The notes: generated from the sequence alone by a model not told the origin. 64,000 nucleotides of DNA from CAWCAW01 sp963714125 (GCA_963714125.1 OY970234.1:1240001-1304000); one strand, 5' to 3'; counted from the first letter of the stretch, positions 41,434-50,660 are shown. Translations and numbers: made by a program.

Positions 41434-42468
41434 TCACAGGAGAACCTCGGCCAGCATGCGCAATGTGTCGGCGGACCCCGAAACGAGCAGGGTGGTGGCG
41501 ATTGACTCCCTCCACGCGTCCAGCTCGGCGGTGATCTTTTCGCGGGGCCCGATCAGGGCGATGTTCTCCACCATGGCCGTCGGTACGACGGCGGCGGCCT
41601 CGTCTTTGTGGCCGTCGAGGTAGAGGTCCTGGATCTTGTGCGCCTCGGCTTCGAAGCCCATGCGCACGAACACGTCGAAGTGAAAGTTCATCTCGCGCGC
41701 TCCCATGCCGCCGATGTAGAGCGCCAGCATGGGCCGAAAGGCATCGGCGGCCGCCTCGACGTCGTCATTGAGCACGATGGGGGCGAAGGCGATGACCTCG
41801 AAGTCCTCCACGGTGCGGCGCGCCCCAGGGGTGGCGAAGCCCTCGTCGAGTGAGGACTTGAACTCCCCCATGTGATTGGGGGAGAAGAAAATGGGGAACC
41901 AGCCGTCGGCGATCTCGGCGGCCAGAGCCACGTTCTTCGGTCCTTCGGCCCCGAGCACGATGGGGATGTCGTTGCGAAGCGGATGGACGATGGGCTTGAG
42001 CGCCTTACCCAGCCCCGTGCCCCCCGGGTACGGCAGCGGGTAGTGCGGACCGTCGTTGGTCACTGGTGCCTTGCGGGCGATGACCTGGCGGACGATGTCG
42101 ACGTACTCGCGCGTGCGGGCCAATGGCTTGGGAAAGGACTGGCCGTACCAACCCTCCACGACTTGGGGACCTGACACCCCGAGCCCGAGCACGAGGCGGC
42201 CCCCCGACAGGTGGTCGAGGGTCAGCGCCGCCATTCCCATGGCTGTGGGCGTGCGCGCCGAGAGTTGGCACAACGCGGTGCCCAGACGCACCCTGGTGGT
42301 GGCGGCCCCCCACCACGCCAGCGGCGTAAGGGCGTCAGAGCCGTAGGCCTCGGCTGTCCACACCGAGTCGAAACCGAGGCGCTCGGCCTCGGCCACGAGC
42401 TCCGGGGCATTGGTGGGAGGCGACGCCCCCCAGTAGCCGAGCTGCAGCCCGAGCTTCAGGTCTCGCAT
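41434..42468 (-). CDS. LLM-class F420-dependent oxidoreductase
   Basis: A 344-residue luciferase-like TIM-barrel enzyme from ATG 42468. It has LGLQLGYWGASPPTNAPELV, AERLGFDSVWTAEAYGSDAL, TTRVRLGTALCQLSARTPTA and LDHLSGGRLVLGLGVSGPQV. These are the standard strand signatures of F420-dependent reductases and FMN monooxygenases. The AYGSDAL pocket and HPLRNDIPIVLGAEGPKNVA favour F420. Second LLM gene in the P450 operon, 25 bases downstream of the first. Substrate unknown, likely an oxygenated steroid or lipid. Confidence 0.87.
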   Translation of the reverse strand: MRDLKLGLQLGYWGASPPTNAPELVAEAERLGFDSVWTAEAYGSDALTPLAWWGAATTRVRLGTALCQLSARTPTAMGMAALTLDHLSGGRLVLGLGVSGPQVVEGWYGQSFPKPLARTREYVDIVRQVIARKAPVTNDGPHYPLPYPGGTGLGKALKPIVHPLRNDIPIVLGAEGPKNVALAAEIADGWFPIFFSPNHMGEFKSSLDEGFATPGARRTVEDFEVIAFAPIVLNDDVEAAADAFRPMLALYIGGMGAREMNFHFDVFVRMGFEAEAHKIQDLYLDGHKDEAAAVVPTAMVENIALIGPREKITAELDAWRESIATTLLVSGSADTLRMLAEVLL

Positions 42469-42493
42469 CACGTGCTCCTCGGTTGAGCCCGGT

Positions 42494-43396
42494 TCAGCGG
42501 GCTTTGGCTATGACGGTGTCGGCGAAACGCTGCGATTCGTCGATCCTGAATCGCAACTGCGCTTCGGGGCTGTCGGCGGGGTTGACGCGCGCGAAGGCGG
42601 CGGGCCCGCACAAAAAGTCGGTGACGCCGAACTCCTCTTCGAACTGGCGGAAGAGGTCCACGTCGGGTCGGGCCATCAATGAAAGGTAGATGTCGAAAGG
42701 TTCGCGCCGGCCCACCTTGTCGCGGGCCGCATTGAGTTCGGTCAAGTAGTGACGTGCTTGATCGGGGGTGTAGGCGCCGGCGGCCACCCATCCATCGCAC
42801 AGGGTGGCGACACGACGAAACGCCGCCTCGGAGTGTCCGCCCCCGATGATGGGAATAGGGGAGGGGGGCGTTGGCTCCATCCGCATGGATGCAATGTCGT
42901 AGTGGGCACCGTGGTACTCGACCCAGCCCTCGGACCACAGCGCCCGCAGGGCCGGGATCATGTCGTCGAGGCGCTTGCCCCTGGTGGTGAAGTCCTGCCC
43001 GGTGGCCTCGAACTCTTCGCGACACCAGCCCACACCTACCCCGAAGGTCACCCGTCCCGACGACAGCACCGCCGCAGTGGCCACTTGCTTGGCCACCGTG
43101 ATCAAGTCGCGCGCCGGGGCGACATAGACGCCGCTCATGAAGCGGACGTTGGTGGTGACCGCCGCCATGGCCGACACGAAGCACCAGGTGTCGGGCCAGT
43201 GCGTGTCGGAGTCCCACTGCTCGAAGGACGGGGCCCCATCGGGGCGCGTCGAGTAGGTGTAGCGGGACTGGCGATCGGCGGGGAAGAACATGTGGTCCGA
43301 CACTTCGACGCCGTCGTATCCCTGCTCGTCCGACGCTTTGGCTATGGCCAGGGCGTCAAAGGTGGGAAGGAAGGCCAGGGCCTGATGAAAACGCAT
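42494..43396 (-). CDS. LLM-class F420-dependent oxidoreductase (TIGR03619-like)
   Basis: A 300-residue luciferase-fold enzyme from ATG 43396. FDALAIAKASDEQGYDGVEV, VSDHMFFPADRQS, LSSGRVTFGVGVGWCREEFE and PIPIIGGGHSEAAFRR are typical of the TIGR03619 F420 subgroup. It directly follows the P450 gene (43 bases), so a joint oxidation-reduction sequence on one substrate is plausible. Cofactor inferred from family. Confidence 0.87.
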   Translation of the reverse strand: MRFHQALAFLPTFDALAIAKASDEQGYDGVEVSDHMFFPADRQSRYTYSTRPDGAPSFEQWDSDTHWPDTWCFVSAMAAVTTNVRFMSGVYVAPARDLITVAKQVATAAVLSSGRVTFGVGVGWCREEFEATGQDFTTRGKRLDDMIPALRALWSEGWVEYHGAHYDIASMRMEPTPPSPIPIIGGGHSEAAFRRVATLCDGWVAAGAYTPDQARHYLTELNAARDKVGRREPFDIYLSLMARPDVDLFRQFEEEFGVTDFLCGPAAFARVNPADSPEAQLRFRIDESQRFADTVIAKAR

Positions 43397-43439
43397 GCGC
43401 GGCGATCGTGCTCGAGGTTCAGGATGACAGTGGCAAGCG

Positions 43440-44660
43440 TCAGCTGACGGGCTTGCCGGGGGAGAACGCCACCGGCAAGTGCTTCACGCCGTTGATGAAG
43501 GCAGATTGCAGGCGCTGGGCGTCGCCGTCTTGATGGATGTCCGGCAACCGGTCGAGCAGGTGCTTGTACATGACGCGGATCTCCATGCGGGCCAAGTTGG
43601 CGCCCAGGCAGAAATGCGGTCCACCGGCACCGAAGGCCATGTGCGGGTTCGGAGACCGGGTGATGTCGAAGGTGTCGGGGTTCTCGAAGATGTCCTCGTC
43701 GCGGTTGGCCGAGGAGTGAAAGAACACCACCTTCTGATCGGCGTCGATCTGCTGGCCGCGTATCTCCACCGGCATGGTGGTCTGGCGGCGGAAGTTCATG
43801 ACCGGCGTCACGAAACGCAACATCTCGTCGATGGCGCTGGGCAGCAAGGACGGGTCGGCCACGAGCTTGCGCCACTGATCGGGGAATTGGAAGAAGGTGT
43901 GCATGGCCCCGGACATGAGGTTCCGGGTCGTCTCGTTGCCGGCCACGGTGAGAAGAAGGAAGAACAGCTCCAACTCGAGCTCGCTGAGGCGCTCGTTGTC
44001 CACCTCGACTTGGGTAAGCACGCTCATGAGGTCGTCATGGGGGTTGGCCCGCTTCTCGGTGAAGAGCTGGCTGGCGTAGGCATACAGCTCCATGGCCGAC
44101 TGCTGGGCGATCTCGGCGGTGATCTGGTACTCAGGGTCCTCCTGGCCGATCATGCGGTTGGACCAGTCGAACATCTGGTGCCGGTCTTCTTGGGGCACAC
44201 CGAGCAGGTCGGCGATCACGATGAGGGGGAGCTCGGCGGAGATGTCGGTGACGAAGTCGGCTTCGCCTTTTTCGATCACCGAATCGATGATCGAGTCGGC
44301 GGCCCGGTGGATCTCGGCCTCGAGCTGCGCCACCATGCGCGGCGTGAAGCCTTTGTTGACCAACCGCCGGTAGCGGGTGTGCAGCGGCGGGTCCATATTG
44401 AGCATCATCAGCTGCATTTGGGAAAGCTGGTCGGGCTCCACGTCCCACAAGAAGGTGGCCTTGGCGGCCGAGGAGTAGTGCTCGTAGTCCCGGTTGACGT
44501 TGACGCAGTCGTCGTACTTGGTGATGGCCCAGAACCCGGGGCCGGCGGCCTCCTCGTGCCAATGCACCGGGTCATTGGCCCGTAGAAAGGCGAACCAGTC
44601 GTGGGGGACGGCCGGCACGAACTTGGTCGAGTCCGTCAGGTCGATGTCACTGAGCTCCAT
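43440..44660 (-). CDS. cytochrome P450, CYP125-like
   Basis: A 406-residue soluble P450. LNMDPPLHTRYRRLVNKGFT is the N-terminal signature, the I-helix AGNETTR lies at 240-246, ExxR is E279/R282, and the haem loop FGAGGPHFCLGANLAR holds Cys351. LLGVPQEDRHQMFDWSNRM, QEDPEYQ and the C-terminal NGVKHLPVAF resemble CYP125, the steroid C26/27 monooxygenase that starts side-chain breakdown. Head of a four-gene operon with two LLM enzymes and a reductase. A near-perfect KstR site lies 31 bases upstream. The specific family number is inferred from residue similarity. Confidence 0.85.
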   Translation of the reverse strand: MELSDIDLTDSTKFVPAVPHDWFAFLRANDPVHWHEEAAGPGFWAITKYDDCVNVNRDYEHYSSAAKATFLWDVEPDQLSQMQLMMLNMDPPLHTRYRRLVNKGFTPRMVAQLEAEIHRAADSIIDSVIEKGEADFVTDISAELPLIVIADLLGVPQEDRHQMFDWSNRMIGQEDPEYQITAEIAQQSAMELYAYASQLFTEKRANPHDDLMSVLTQVEVDNERLSELELELFFLLLTVAGNETTRNLMSGAMHTFFQFPDQWRKLVADPSLLPSAIDEMLRFVTPVMNFRRQTTMPVEIRGQQIDADQKVVFFHSSANRDEDIFENPDTFDITRSPNPHMAFGAGGPHFCLGANLARMEIRVMYKHLLDRLPDIHQDGDAQRLQSAFINGVKHLPVAFSPGKPVS

Positions 44661-44690
44661 GGGTCCCCACTCTCCGGTAAGCCGGTAATT

Positions 44691-44704
44691 CAGAACGTGT
44701 TCCA
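44691..44704. promoter_or_regulatory. KstR-type operator near the P450 start
   Basis: CAGAACGTGTTCCA fits TnnAACnnGTTnnA except for the first base. It lies 31 bases before the P450 start, on the P450 side of the divergent region. A second site on the other side makes a pair covering both promoters. Confidence 0.65.
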
Positions 44705-44747
44705 GTCATGATAGGCGCCGGGGCGCCGCCGCTGGTAGCCTGAAAAC

Positions 44748-44761
44748 TAGAACGAGTTCCA
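44748..44761. promoter_or_regulatory. KstR-type operator upstream of chsE2 operon
   Basis: TAGAACGAGTTCCA matches TnnAACnnGTTnnA exactly, 53 bases before the chosen chsE2 start. This and the 44691 site are what KstR would use to repress both diverging steroid operons. Confidence 0.72.
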
Positions 44762-44813
44762 AAAGGCCGGGACCGGTGACCGCCGGCCCGGACCGGACAT
44801 GGATGGGCGCACG

Positions 44814-45992
44814 ATGTACCTGGAGGAAACCCCCGAGCAGCAGGCCCTGCGTCACGAGCTGCGCGCGTATTTCGCCGAGTTGCTGACCGATGAGGTGCGC
44901 GAGGGCATCGGCGACGTCGGTGAAGGCGGCGAGTTGTGGCGCGAGATCGTGCGCCGCATCGGCAAGGACGGCTGGCTGGGTATCGGCTGGCCTGTCGAAT
45001 ACGGGGGCCAAGGGCGTCCGGCCACCGATCAGTACATCTTCTTCGACGAGACCCGTCGCTCCGGGGCCCCGTTTCCTTTCGTCACGGTGAACACGGTGGG
45101 CCCCACCGTGATGCGTTTCGGCACCGAGGAGCAGAAGCTGTTCTTCCTGCCCGCCATTCTGGCCGGCGATATCAACTTCGCCATCGGCTACACGGAGCCT
45201 GAGGCCGGTACCGACTTGGCGTCATTGCGCACCCGAGCCGTGCGTGATGGCGACGAGTACGTGGTGAACGGAGCCAAGGTGTTCACCAGTGGCGCTGACA
45301 TGGCCGACTACATCTGGCTGGCCGTGCGTACGGACATCGATGCGCCCAAGCACAAGGGCATCTCCATCCTGTGCGTGCCCACCGATGTGGCCGGATTCTC
45401 ATGGAGCCCCATCGTCACCGTGGGAGGGGCCACCACGACAGCTACGTATTACAGCGACGTGCGCGTGCCGGTGAGCAACCGTGTGGGGGCCGAAAACGAA
45501 GGCTGGCGCATGATCACCAACCAGCTCAATCACGAGCGGGTGGGGCTCGCCGCGTGGAGCGGCTTTGCCGGTCAGCTGTGCAACGAAGTCGCGGCGTGGG
45601 CGGCGGCCAGCACCACTACCGACGGCACTGTCGTCATCGACCTGCCTTGGGTACAAGCCGACCTGGCGCGCTGTGTGGCCGAGCTCGAAGCCATGCGGAT
45701 GCTCAACTGGCGCATGGCGTGTGCGCTGACGAATGACGCGCTCAACCCGGCCCAGTCCTCGGCCGTGAAGGTGTTCGGCGTGGAGCGCAGCATGGACATC
45801 TACCGGCGCCTGTTGGGCATTGTCGGTGTGGGTGGCTACCTGTCCGGAGGTTCACCGGGCGAGGCGCTGCGCGGCCGCCTCGAACGCGCCGCCCGAGGGG
45901 CGCAGATCAATACCTTCGGCGGCGGGGTGAACGAGGTACAGCGCGAGATCGTGGCCATGGCGGGCTTGGGCATGAAGCGAGGGGCGCGGTGA
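44814..45992 (+). CDS. chsE2: ChsE2-like acyl-CoA dehydrogenase (FadE29)
   Basis: A 392-residue acyl-CoA dehydrogenase. ATG 44814 starts YLEETPEQQALRHELRAYFA; an ATG five codons upstream (44799) is the alternative. WPVEYGGQGRPATDQYIFFD, IGYTEPEAGTDLASLRTRAV and NTFGGGVNEVQREIVAMAG are family marks. With ChsE1, encoded two genes downstream, it should form the alpha2beta2 dehydrogenase for the three-carbon sterol side-chain CoA ester (3-oxopregnene carboxyl-CoA type). Divergent from the P450 operon. The stop overlaps the next start (GTGA). Confidence 0.86.
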   Translation: MYLEETPEQQALRHELRAYFAELLTDEVREGIGDVGEGGELWREIVRRIGKDGWLGIGWPVEYGGQGRPATDQYIFFDETRRSGAPFPFVTVNTVGPTVMRFGTEEQKLFFLPAILAGDINFAIGYTEPEAGTDLASLRTRAVRDGDEYVVNGAKVFTSGADMADYIWLAVRTDIDAPKHKGISILCVPTDVAGFSWSPIVTVGGATTTATYYSDVRVPVSNRVGAENEGWRMITNQLNHERVGLAAWSGFAGQLCNEVAAWAAASTTTDGTVVIDLPWVQADLARCVAELEAMRMLNWRMACALTNDALNPAQSSAVKVFGVERSMDIYRRLLGIVGVGGYLSGGSPGEALRGRLERAARGAQINTFGGGVNEVQREIVAMAGLGMKRGAR

Positions 45993-46990
45993 GCGACGCC
46001 GACGCGCTGCTGGCCAAACTGCGAGTTTTCGAAGGCCAGTCCGAAGGGGCGCCGCATGCCGGCCCCGATGCCGTGAACCAGGCCATGATCCGCCACTGGG
46101 TGGAGGCCATGGGTGACGAGAACCCGGTCTACGTCGATGGCGACGCCGCTCGTGCCAACGGCTTCCCCGGCGTTATCGCCCCTCCGACCATGCTGCAGGC
46201 GTGGATCATGCGCGGCTACAAGGCCACCGCCGAGGCGGAGCGCTTGCGGGTCGAAAACGCCGTGGACGATTCCCCCCAAGATCAACTGCGGGCCCTGTTC
46301 GACGACGCCGGGTTCACATCGGTGGTGGCTACCAACTGCGACCAGGAGTATGTACGCCCTCTCGTGATCGGTGATCACCTGTCGGTGTCGTCGTTCATCG
46401 AGTCCGTCTCCGAGGAGAAGCACACCGGACTGGGCGAAGGGCACTTCGTCACCACCCGGTTGGACTTCACCGATCAGCACGGTGATCCGGTGGCCACCAT
46501 GCGTTTTCGCATTCTCCGCTTCCGTCCCGGCACCGGCAAGGCCCCGGCCCCGGCCCCGGCCGCAGAGTCGGCCGCCGCGGCCGTGCCGGCCGCCACCCGG
46601 CCTCGGCCCGCGCTCACGCAGGACAATGCGTTCTTCTTCGAAGGCACCCAGGCGGGCCAGCTCCTGATCCAGCGCTGTGCGTCGTGCGCGACCTTGCGTC
46701 ACCCGCCACGCCCGGCGTGCGCCGCGTGTGGCTCGTTCGAATGGGACACCGTCGAGTCGAGCCGAAAGGCCACCATCTTCAGTTTTGTTGTCGTGCACCA
46801 TCCTCAGGTGCCGTCGTTCGACTACCCGTTGCCGATTGCCACCGTCGAACTCGAAGAAGGCACGCGGTTGGTGGTAGATGTCATCGGAGCCACCGGTGAC
46901 GAGCTCGCCATCGGCATGCCCGGCACCGTCGAGCTGGTGGCCGTGGACGACGAGCTCACCTTGCCCATGTTCCGGCCCGGGGAGAAGTAA
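45989..46990 (+). CDS. chsH2: ChsH2-like hydratase subunit: MaoC plus DUF35 domains
   Basis: A 333-residue fusion. Residues 1-180 form a MaoC-like hot-dog domain (IRHWVEAMGDENPVYVDGDA; FPGVIAPPTMLQAWI). An Ala/Pro linker (184-207) leads to a C-terminal DUF35 OB-fold with zinc knuckles C230/C233 and C244/C247 (QRCASCATLRHPP; RPACAACGSFEWD). The mycobacterial ChsH1-ChsH2 complex hydrates the unsaturated side-chain CoA ester, and the DUF35 part assembles with Ltp2 for the final retro-aldol cleavage. Both partners are encoded in the same operon. GTG start overlapping chsE2 by four bases. Confidence 0.9.
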   Translation: MSDADALLAKLRVFEGQSEGAPHAGPDAVNQAMIRHWVEAMGDENPVYVDGDAARANGFPGVIAPPTMLQAWIMRGYKATAEAERLRVENAVDDSPQDQLRALFDDAGFTSVVATNCDQEYVRPLVIGDHLSVSSFIESVSEEKHTGLGEGHFVTTRLDFTDQHGDPVATMRFRILRFRPGTGKAPAPAPAAESAAAAVPAATRPRPALTQDNAFFFEGTQAGQLLIQRCASCATLRHPPRPACAACGSFEWDTVESSRKATIFSFVVVHHPQVPSFDYPLPIATVELEEGTRLVVDVIGATGDELAIGMPGTVELVAVDDELTLPMFRPGEK

Positions 46991-48127
46991 ATGGACTTCG
47001 CCTTCACCGAAGAGCAGCTGGCTGTGTCCGAAGCGGCCGGCACCGTGTTCGGAGGCATGACCACCACGACACGCATCGAGGAGGTCGAGTCGACGCCCGA
47101 TCGCTTCGATGCCGAACTGTGGGCGGCCTTGGCCGGCGCCAATCTGTTGGGACTGGTCGTGCCCGAATCCCACGGCGGTTCAGGTCTCGGGCTCACTGAG
47201 GCGTGCCTCGTCCTCGAACACCAAGGGCGTCGGGTGGCACCGGTGCCTTTGTGGGCCACCACCGTGCTCGGAGCCATGCCGCTGGCGCGTTTCGGCTCGC
47301 CTTCCGCCCAGGCGCGCCTGCTGCCGGGTGTTGTCGACGGCACGGTCCGCCTCAGCGCCGCGCTTACCGAGGCGGCTGCCAGTCCGATCCATCGGCCCGC
47401 CATCGTGGCTCGCCCCGAAGGGTCAGGTTGGAGACTCGACGGAGTCACCCAAGCCGTCCCTCAAGCCCACCTGGCCGCCGCCGTGGTGGTGCCCGCCGTG
47501 GCCGGTGACGACACCATCGTCGTGTTGGTCAATCCGACCGGTGCCGGTGTCACCCTGGAACGAGCCGAGACGACTGATCACCAAGTACACCCGCACATGC
47601 ATCTCGACGGTGTGGTGGTGGAAGCCGACGACGTGCTGGCCGGTCCGGGCCAAGGCACCGCCGCCCTGGAGTGGATCTTGGAGCGCGCCCTGGTGGGACT
47701 GTGCGCGCTGGCGCTCGGGGTGAGTGAAGAAGCGGTGGGGCGCGCCGCCGAGTATCTCAACGAACGGCAGCAGTTCGGCCGGCCCCTGTCGACGTTCCAA
47801 GGCACGATGCTGCGCGCCGCCGATGCCTACATCGACACCGAGGCCATTCGGGTCACCTTGTGGCTCGCCGCGTGGCAACTCGATACCGGCCGGCCGGCGT
47901 CGCAGTCGGTGGCCGTGGCCAAGTGGTGGGCGTCAGAGGGAGGCCAAGCGGTCGTACACGCCACCCAGCATCTCCACGGCGGCCTTGGTGCCGACGTCAG
48001 TTACCCCATTCACCGCTACTTCTTGTGGGGAAAGCAGATCGAGCTCATGCTCGAGGGTCCCAGTGCCCAACTGGCTCGCCTGGGCGGGCTCATCGCCGCC
48101 GAACGCACGAGTGCGGCGGGGGTCTGA
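46991..48127 (+). CDS. chsE1: ChsE1-like acyl-CoA dehydrogenase (FadE28)
   Basis: A 378-residue acyl-CoA dehydrogenase subunit starting immediately after the chsH2 stop. MDFAFTEEQLAVSEAAGTVF, GLVVPESHGGSGLGLTEACL, FQGTMLRAADAYIDTEAIRV and HLHGGLGADVSYPIHRYFLW are the marks of the beta-type partner of ChsE1-ChsE2. It lies between chsH2 and chsH1, whereas in mycobacteria fadE28 precedes fadE29; the gene set is the same but the order differs. Slightly longer than the mycobacterial protein. Confidence 0.85.
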   Translation: MDFAFTEEQLAVSEAAGTVFGGMTTTTRIEEVESTPDRFDAELWAALAGANLLGLVVPESHGGSGLGLTEACLVLEHQGRRVAPVPLWATTVLGAMPLARFGSPSAQARLLPGVVDGTVRLSAALTEAAASPIHRPAIVARPEGSGWRLDGVTQAVPQAHLAAAVVVPAVAGDDTIVVLVNPTGAGVTLERAETTDHQVHPHMHLDGVVVEADDVLAGPGQGTAALEWILERALVGLCALALGVSEEAVGRAAEYLNERQQFGRPLSTFQGTMLRAADAYIDTEAIRVTLWLAAWQLDTGRPASQSVAVAKWWASEGGQAVVHATQHLHGGLGADVSYPIHRYFLWGKQIELMLEGPSAQLARLGGLIAAERTSAAGV

Positions 48128-48131
48128 TCCC

Positions 48132-48587
48132 ATGCGCTCTACTACTCGCCTCTACGGGGATGTCGCCGTGGGTGACGCCATCGACCCGCTCGACATCCCG
48201 CTTACCCGCACGCTCATCGTGTCCACCGCCATTGCATCGCGCGACTACCAGGACGTGCACCACGACCCCGAGCTCGCCCACCAGCGTGGTTCGGAGGACA
48301 TCTTCATGAACATCCTCTCCAGCAACGGGCTGGTGGGTCGCTTCATCACCGACTGGACCGGGCCGGGCGGGATGATCGAAAAGGTGTCCATCCGCCTCGG
48401 TGCGCCCAACTATCCCGGCGACACCATGCGCTTCACCGGCGAGGTGCTCAGTCGCGCCGACATCGCCGACGACGGCACGTCTCCGGCACGGGGCCGCGTG
48501 GAGATCAGTGTGCAAGGGGCCAACAGTCGGGGCAACCACGTCGTTGGCACCGTGGTGGTATCGCTGCCGCGCGGAGCAGCATCGTGA
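48132..48587 (+). CDS. chsH1: ChsH1-like MaoC hydratase subunit
   Basis: A 151-residue hot-dog hydratase from ATG 48132. ASRDYQDVHHDPELAHQRGS contains the hydratase-2 catalytic pair D38 and H43 with the family spacing. SEDIFMNILSSNGLVGRFIT and GGMIEKVSIRLGAPNYPGDT match mycobacterial ChsH1. It is longer than that protein at the N-terminus. It pairs with the ChsH2 MaoC domain to hydrate the delta-17(20)- or 20(22)-enoyl-CoA of the sterol side chain. The stop overlaps the ltp2 GTG by four bases. Confidence 0.9.
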   Translation: MRSTTRLYGDVAVGDAIDPLDIPLTRTLIVSTAIASRDYQDVHHDPELAHQRGSEDIFMNILSSNGLVGRFITDWTGPGGMIEKVSIRLGAPNYPGDTMRFTGEVLSRADIADDGTSPARGRVEISVQGANSRGNHVVGTVVVSLPRGAAS

Positions 48588-49780
48588 GCGCCAGCGCGGC
48601 CCGACGTCACGCCTTCGCCGGCACCACCGCCATCGCCGGTATCGGTGCCACGGAGTTCTCGAAAAACTCAGGGCGCAGCGAACTTCGCTTGGCCGTCGAA
48701 GCGGTGGCGAGCGCGCTCGACGATGCCGGTATTGCGCCGAACGAAGTCGATGGGTTGACCACCTTCGCGTCGGATACCAACCCCGAGATCGAAATCGCCC
48801 GCACCCTCGGCATGGGTGATCTCACCTTCTTCTCGCGCATCCATTACGGCGGGGGAGCGGCGTGTGCCACCGTGCAGCAAGCCGCCATGGCCGTTTCCAG
48901 CGGGGTGGCCGATGTGGTCGTGTGCTACCGGGCTTTCAACGAGCGCTCGGGGAATCGCTTCGGCGCCGGCGTGCAGGACCGAGCCCCCATCGCCAACGCC
49001 GAAGCGGCCAGCTTCGCCTGGTACGCGCCGAACGGACTGGTCACCCCGGCCTCATGGGTGGCCATGTTCGCCCAGCGCTACATGCACGCCACGGGAGCCA
49101 CCACCGAGGACTTCGGTCGAGTGGCCGTCGCTGATCGAGCCCACGCCGCGACCAACCCGGCCGCCTGGTTCTACGAGAAGCCCATCACCTTGGAAGACCA
49201 CCAGGCGTCACGTTGGATCGTGGAGCCACTGCGCCTGCTGGATTGCTGCCAGGAGTCCGACGGGGGCCAGGCCATCGTGGTTACCAGCCTCGAGCGAGCC
49301 CGCAGCTTGCGCCGGCCGCCGGTGGTGATCCGGGCCGCCGCGCAGGGATCGGGAGCAGGTCAGGACATGATGACGTCGTATTACCGCGACGACATGACGC
49401 GGCTTCCGGAGATGGGAGTGGTGGCCCGCCAGTTGTGGGAGACCTCGGGGCTTGGGCCCGCCGACATGCAGAGCGCGGTGCTCTATGACCACTTCACGCC
49501 GTTCGTGTTGAACCAGCTCGAGGAGCTCGGATTCTGCGCCCCCGGCGAGGCCAAAGATTTCGTGCGCGACGGCAATATCCAACTCGGGGGCACGCTCCCC
49601 ATCAACACCCACGGCGGGCAGCTCGGTGAGGCCTACATCCACGGGATGAACGGCATTGCCGAAGGGGCGCGCCAAGTGCGTGGCACCTCGGTCAATCAGG
49701 TGGCCGGCCTCGAGCACATCGTTGTTACCGCCGGCACCGGCGTGCCCACTAGCGGATTGGTCTTGGGCATCGATCGCTGA
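48584..49780 (+). CDS. ltp2: Ltp2-like thiolase-fold aldolase
   Basis: A 398-residue thiolase-superfamily protein from GTG 48584. IAGIGATEFSKNSGRSELRL begins the fold. FSRIHYGGGAACATVQQAAM, VAVADRAHAATNPAAWFYEK and INTHGGQLGEAYIHGMNGIA are typical of the Ltp2 (SCP2-thiolase-like) family. Together with the DUF35 domain of ChsH2 it catalyses the retro-aldol release of propionyl-CoA, leaving the 17-ketosteroid nucleus. Last gene of the operon; all required partners are encoded upstream. Confidence 0.88.
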   Translation: MSASAARRHAFAGTTAIAGIGATEFSKNSGRSELRLAVEAVASALDDAGIAPNEVDGLTTFASDTNPEIEIARTLGMGDLTFFSRIHYGGGAACATVQQAAMAVSSGVADVVVCYRAFNERSGNRFGAGVQDRAPIANAEAASFAWYAPNGLVTPASWVAMFAQRYMHATGATTEDFGRVAVADRAHAATNPAAWFYEKPITLEDHQASRWIVEPLRLLDCCQESDGGQAIVVTSLERARSLRRPPVVIRAAAQGSGAGQDMMTSYYRDDMTRLPEMGVVARQLWETSGLGPADMQSAVLYDHFTPFVLNQLEELGFCAPGEAKDFVRDGNIQLGGTLPINTHGGQLGEAYIHGMNGIAEGARQVRGTSVNQVAGLEHIVVTAGTGVPTSGLVLGIDR

Positions 49781-49800
49781 GCCCTCGGGGTTCATGGTGT

Positions 49801-50652
49801 TTAGGTAAAGACGAACGTTCCGGCGTCGATGACGGTTTCGCCGCGTTGGTTGGTGGTGCGAAAGCGCGCCGTGGCGCCGTCCACCCACATCGACACCGTC
49901 AACGTGTCGCCCGGCATCGTCGGCTTGGAGAACCGCCCATCGATGGACCGGACACGCGCCGCGTCGGACCCGCACAACGTATGGAGCAGGGCTCGTCCCG
50001 TGAAGCCGTAGGTGCACAGCCCGTGCAGGATGGGACGGTCGAAGCCGGCCCGTTTGGCGAAGGCGGGATCGGAGTGCAGCGGGTTGCGGTCCCCCGACAA
50101 GCGGTAGAGGAGGGCTTGGTCAGGGCGCGTGCTGTAGCTGACCACTTCGTCGGGTTCACCGGCGGACCAGCCGTCGGGTGCTGCGGGTCCCCGGTCTCCA
50201 CCAAAACCACCCTCGCCGCGTATGAACAGACTGGTGGTAATCGAAAAGCGGGGCTCGCCCGACGCCACGTCAATCGACGTCGACTCCGACACCACCAAGG
50301 CGCCCGATCCCTTGTCGAAGATGCCGGTGATGGCGCTCGTGGTGCTGACGGTGGCGTCAGTGGGGATGGGGCCGAACACGGTGACGGACTGGCCGGCGTG
50401 CAGGAGCATGGCGAGGTCGAAGGATCCCAGCAGGCCTCGCCATGGGCCGCCGGCCCCGACCACGGTGGCGAAGGTGGGCAGCACCTTCTGGGGGGTGTCG
50501 ATGGAGTTCTCGGTCGTGTACTCGAGTTCGAATCCGACGGGGTCCGGCGCTCCGGCGCCGACTCCGAGGGCATAAAGGATGGCGTCGGTCGACATCCAGG
50601 AGCGCTGCACAGGCTCCGTCGTCGACCCGATGGCGTCGAGGTTTAATGGCAT
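49801..50652 (-). CDS. chsH3: ChsH3-like two-hot-dog enoyl-CoA hydratase
   Basis: A 283-residue MaoC-type hydratase from ATG 50652. The first half (DAILYALGVGAGAPDPVGFE; VLPTFATVVGAGG) is the substrate-binding hot-dog. The second carries the active site D188-H193 (SGDRNPLHSDPAFAKRAGFD) and RPILHGLCTYGFTGRALLHT. The pattern matches mycobacterial Hsd4B/ChsH3, which hydrates the longer side-chain enoyl-CoA during the first beta-oxidation cycle. Convergent with ltp2 and divergent from a MerR regulator, with a palindrome in between. Confidence 0.88.
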   Translation of the reverse strand: MPLNLDAIGSTTEPVQRSWMSTDAILYALGVGAGAPDPVGFELEYTTENSIDTPQKVLPTFATVVGAGGPWRGLLGSFDLAMLLHAGQSVTVFGPIPTDATVSTTSAITGIFDKGSGALVVSESTSIDVASGEPRFSITTSLFIRGEGGFGGDRGPAAPDGWSAGEPDEVVSYSTRPDQALLYRLSGDRNPLHSDPAFAKRAGFDRPILHGLCTYGFTGRALLHTLCGSDAARVRSIDGRFSKPTMPGDTLTVSMWVDGATARFRTTNQRGETVIDAGTFVFT

Positions 50653-50660
50653 GGCAGTTA

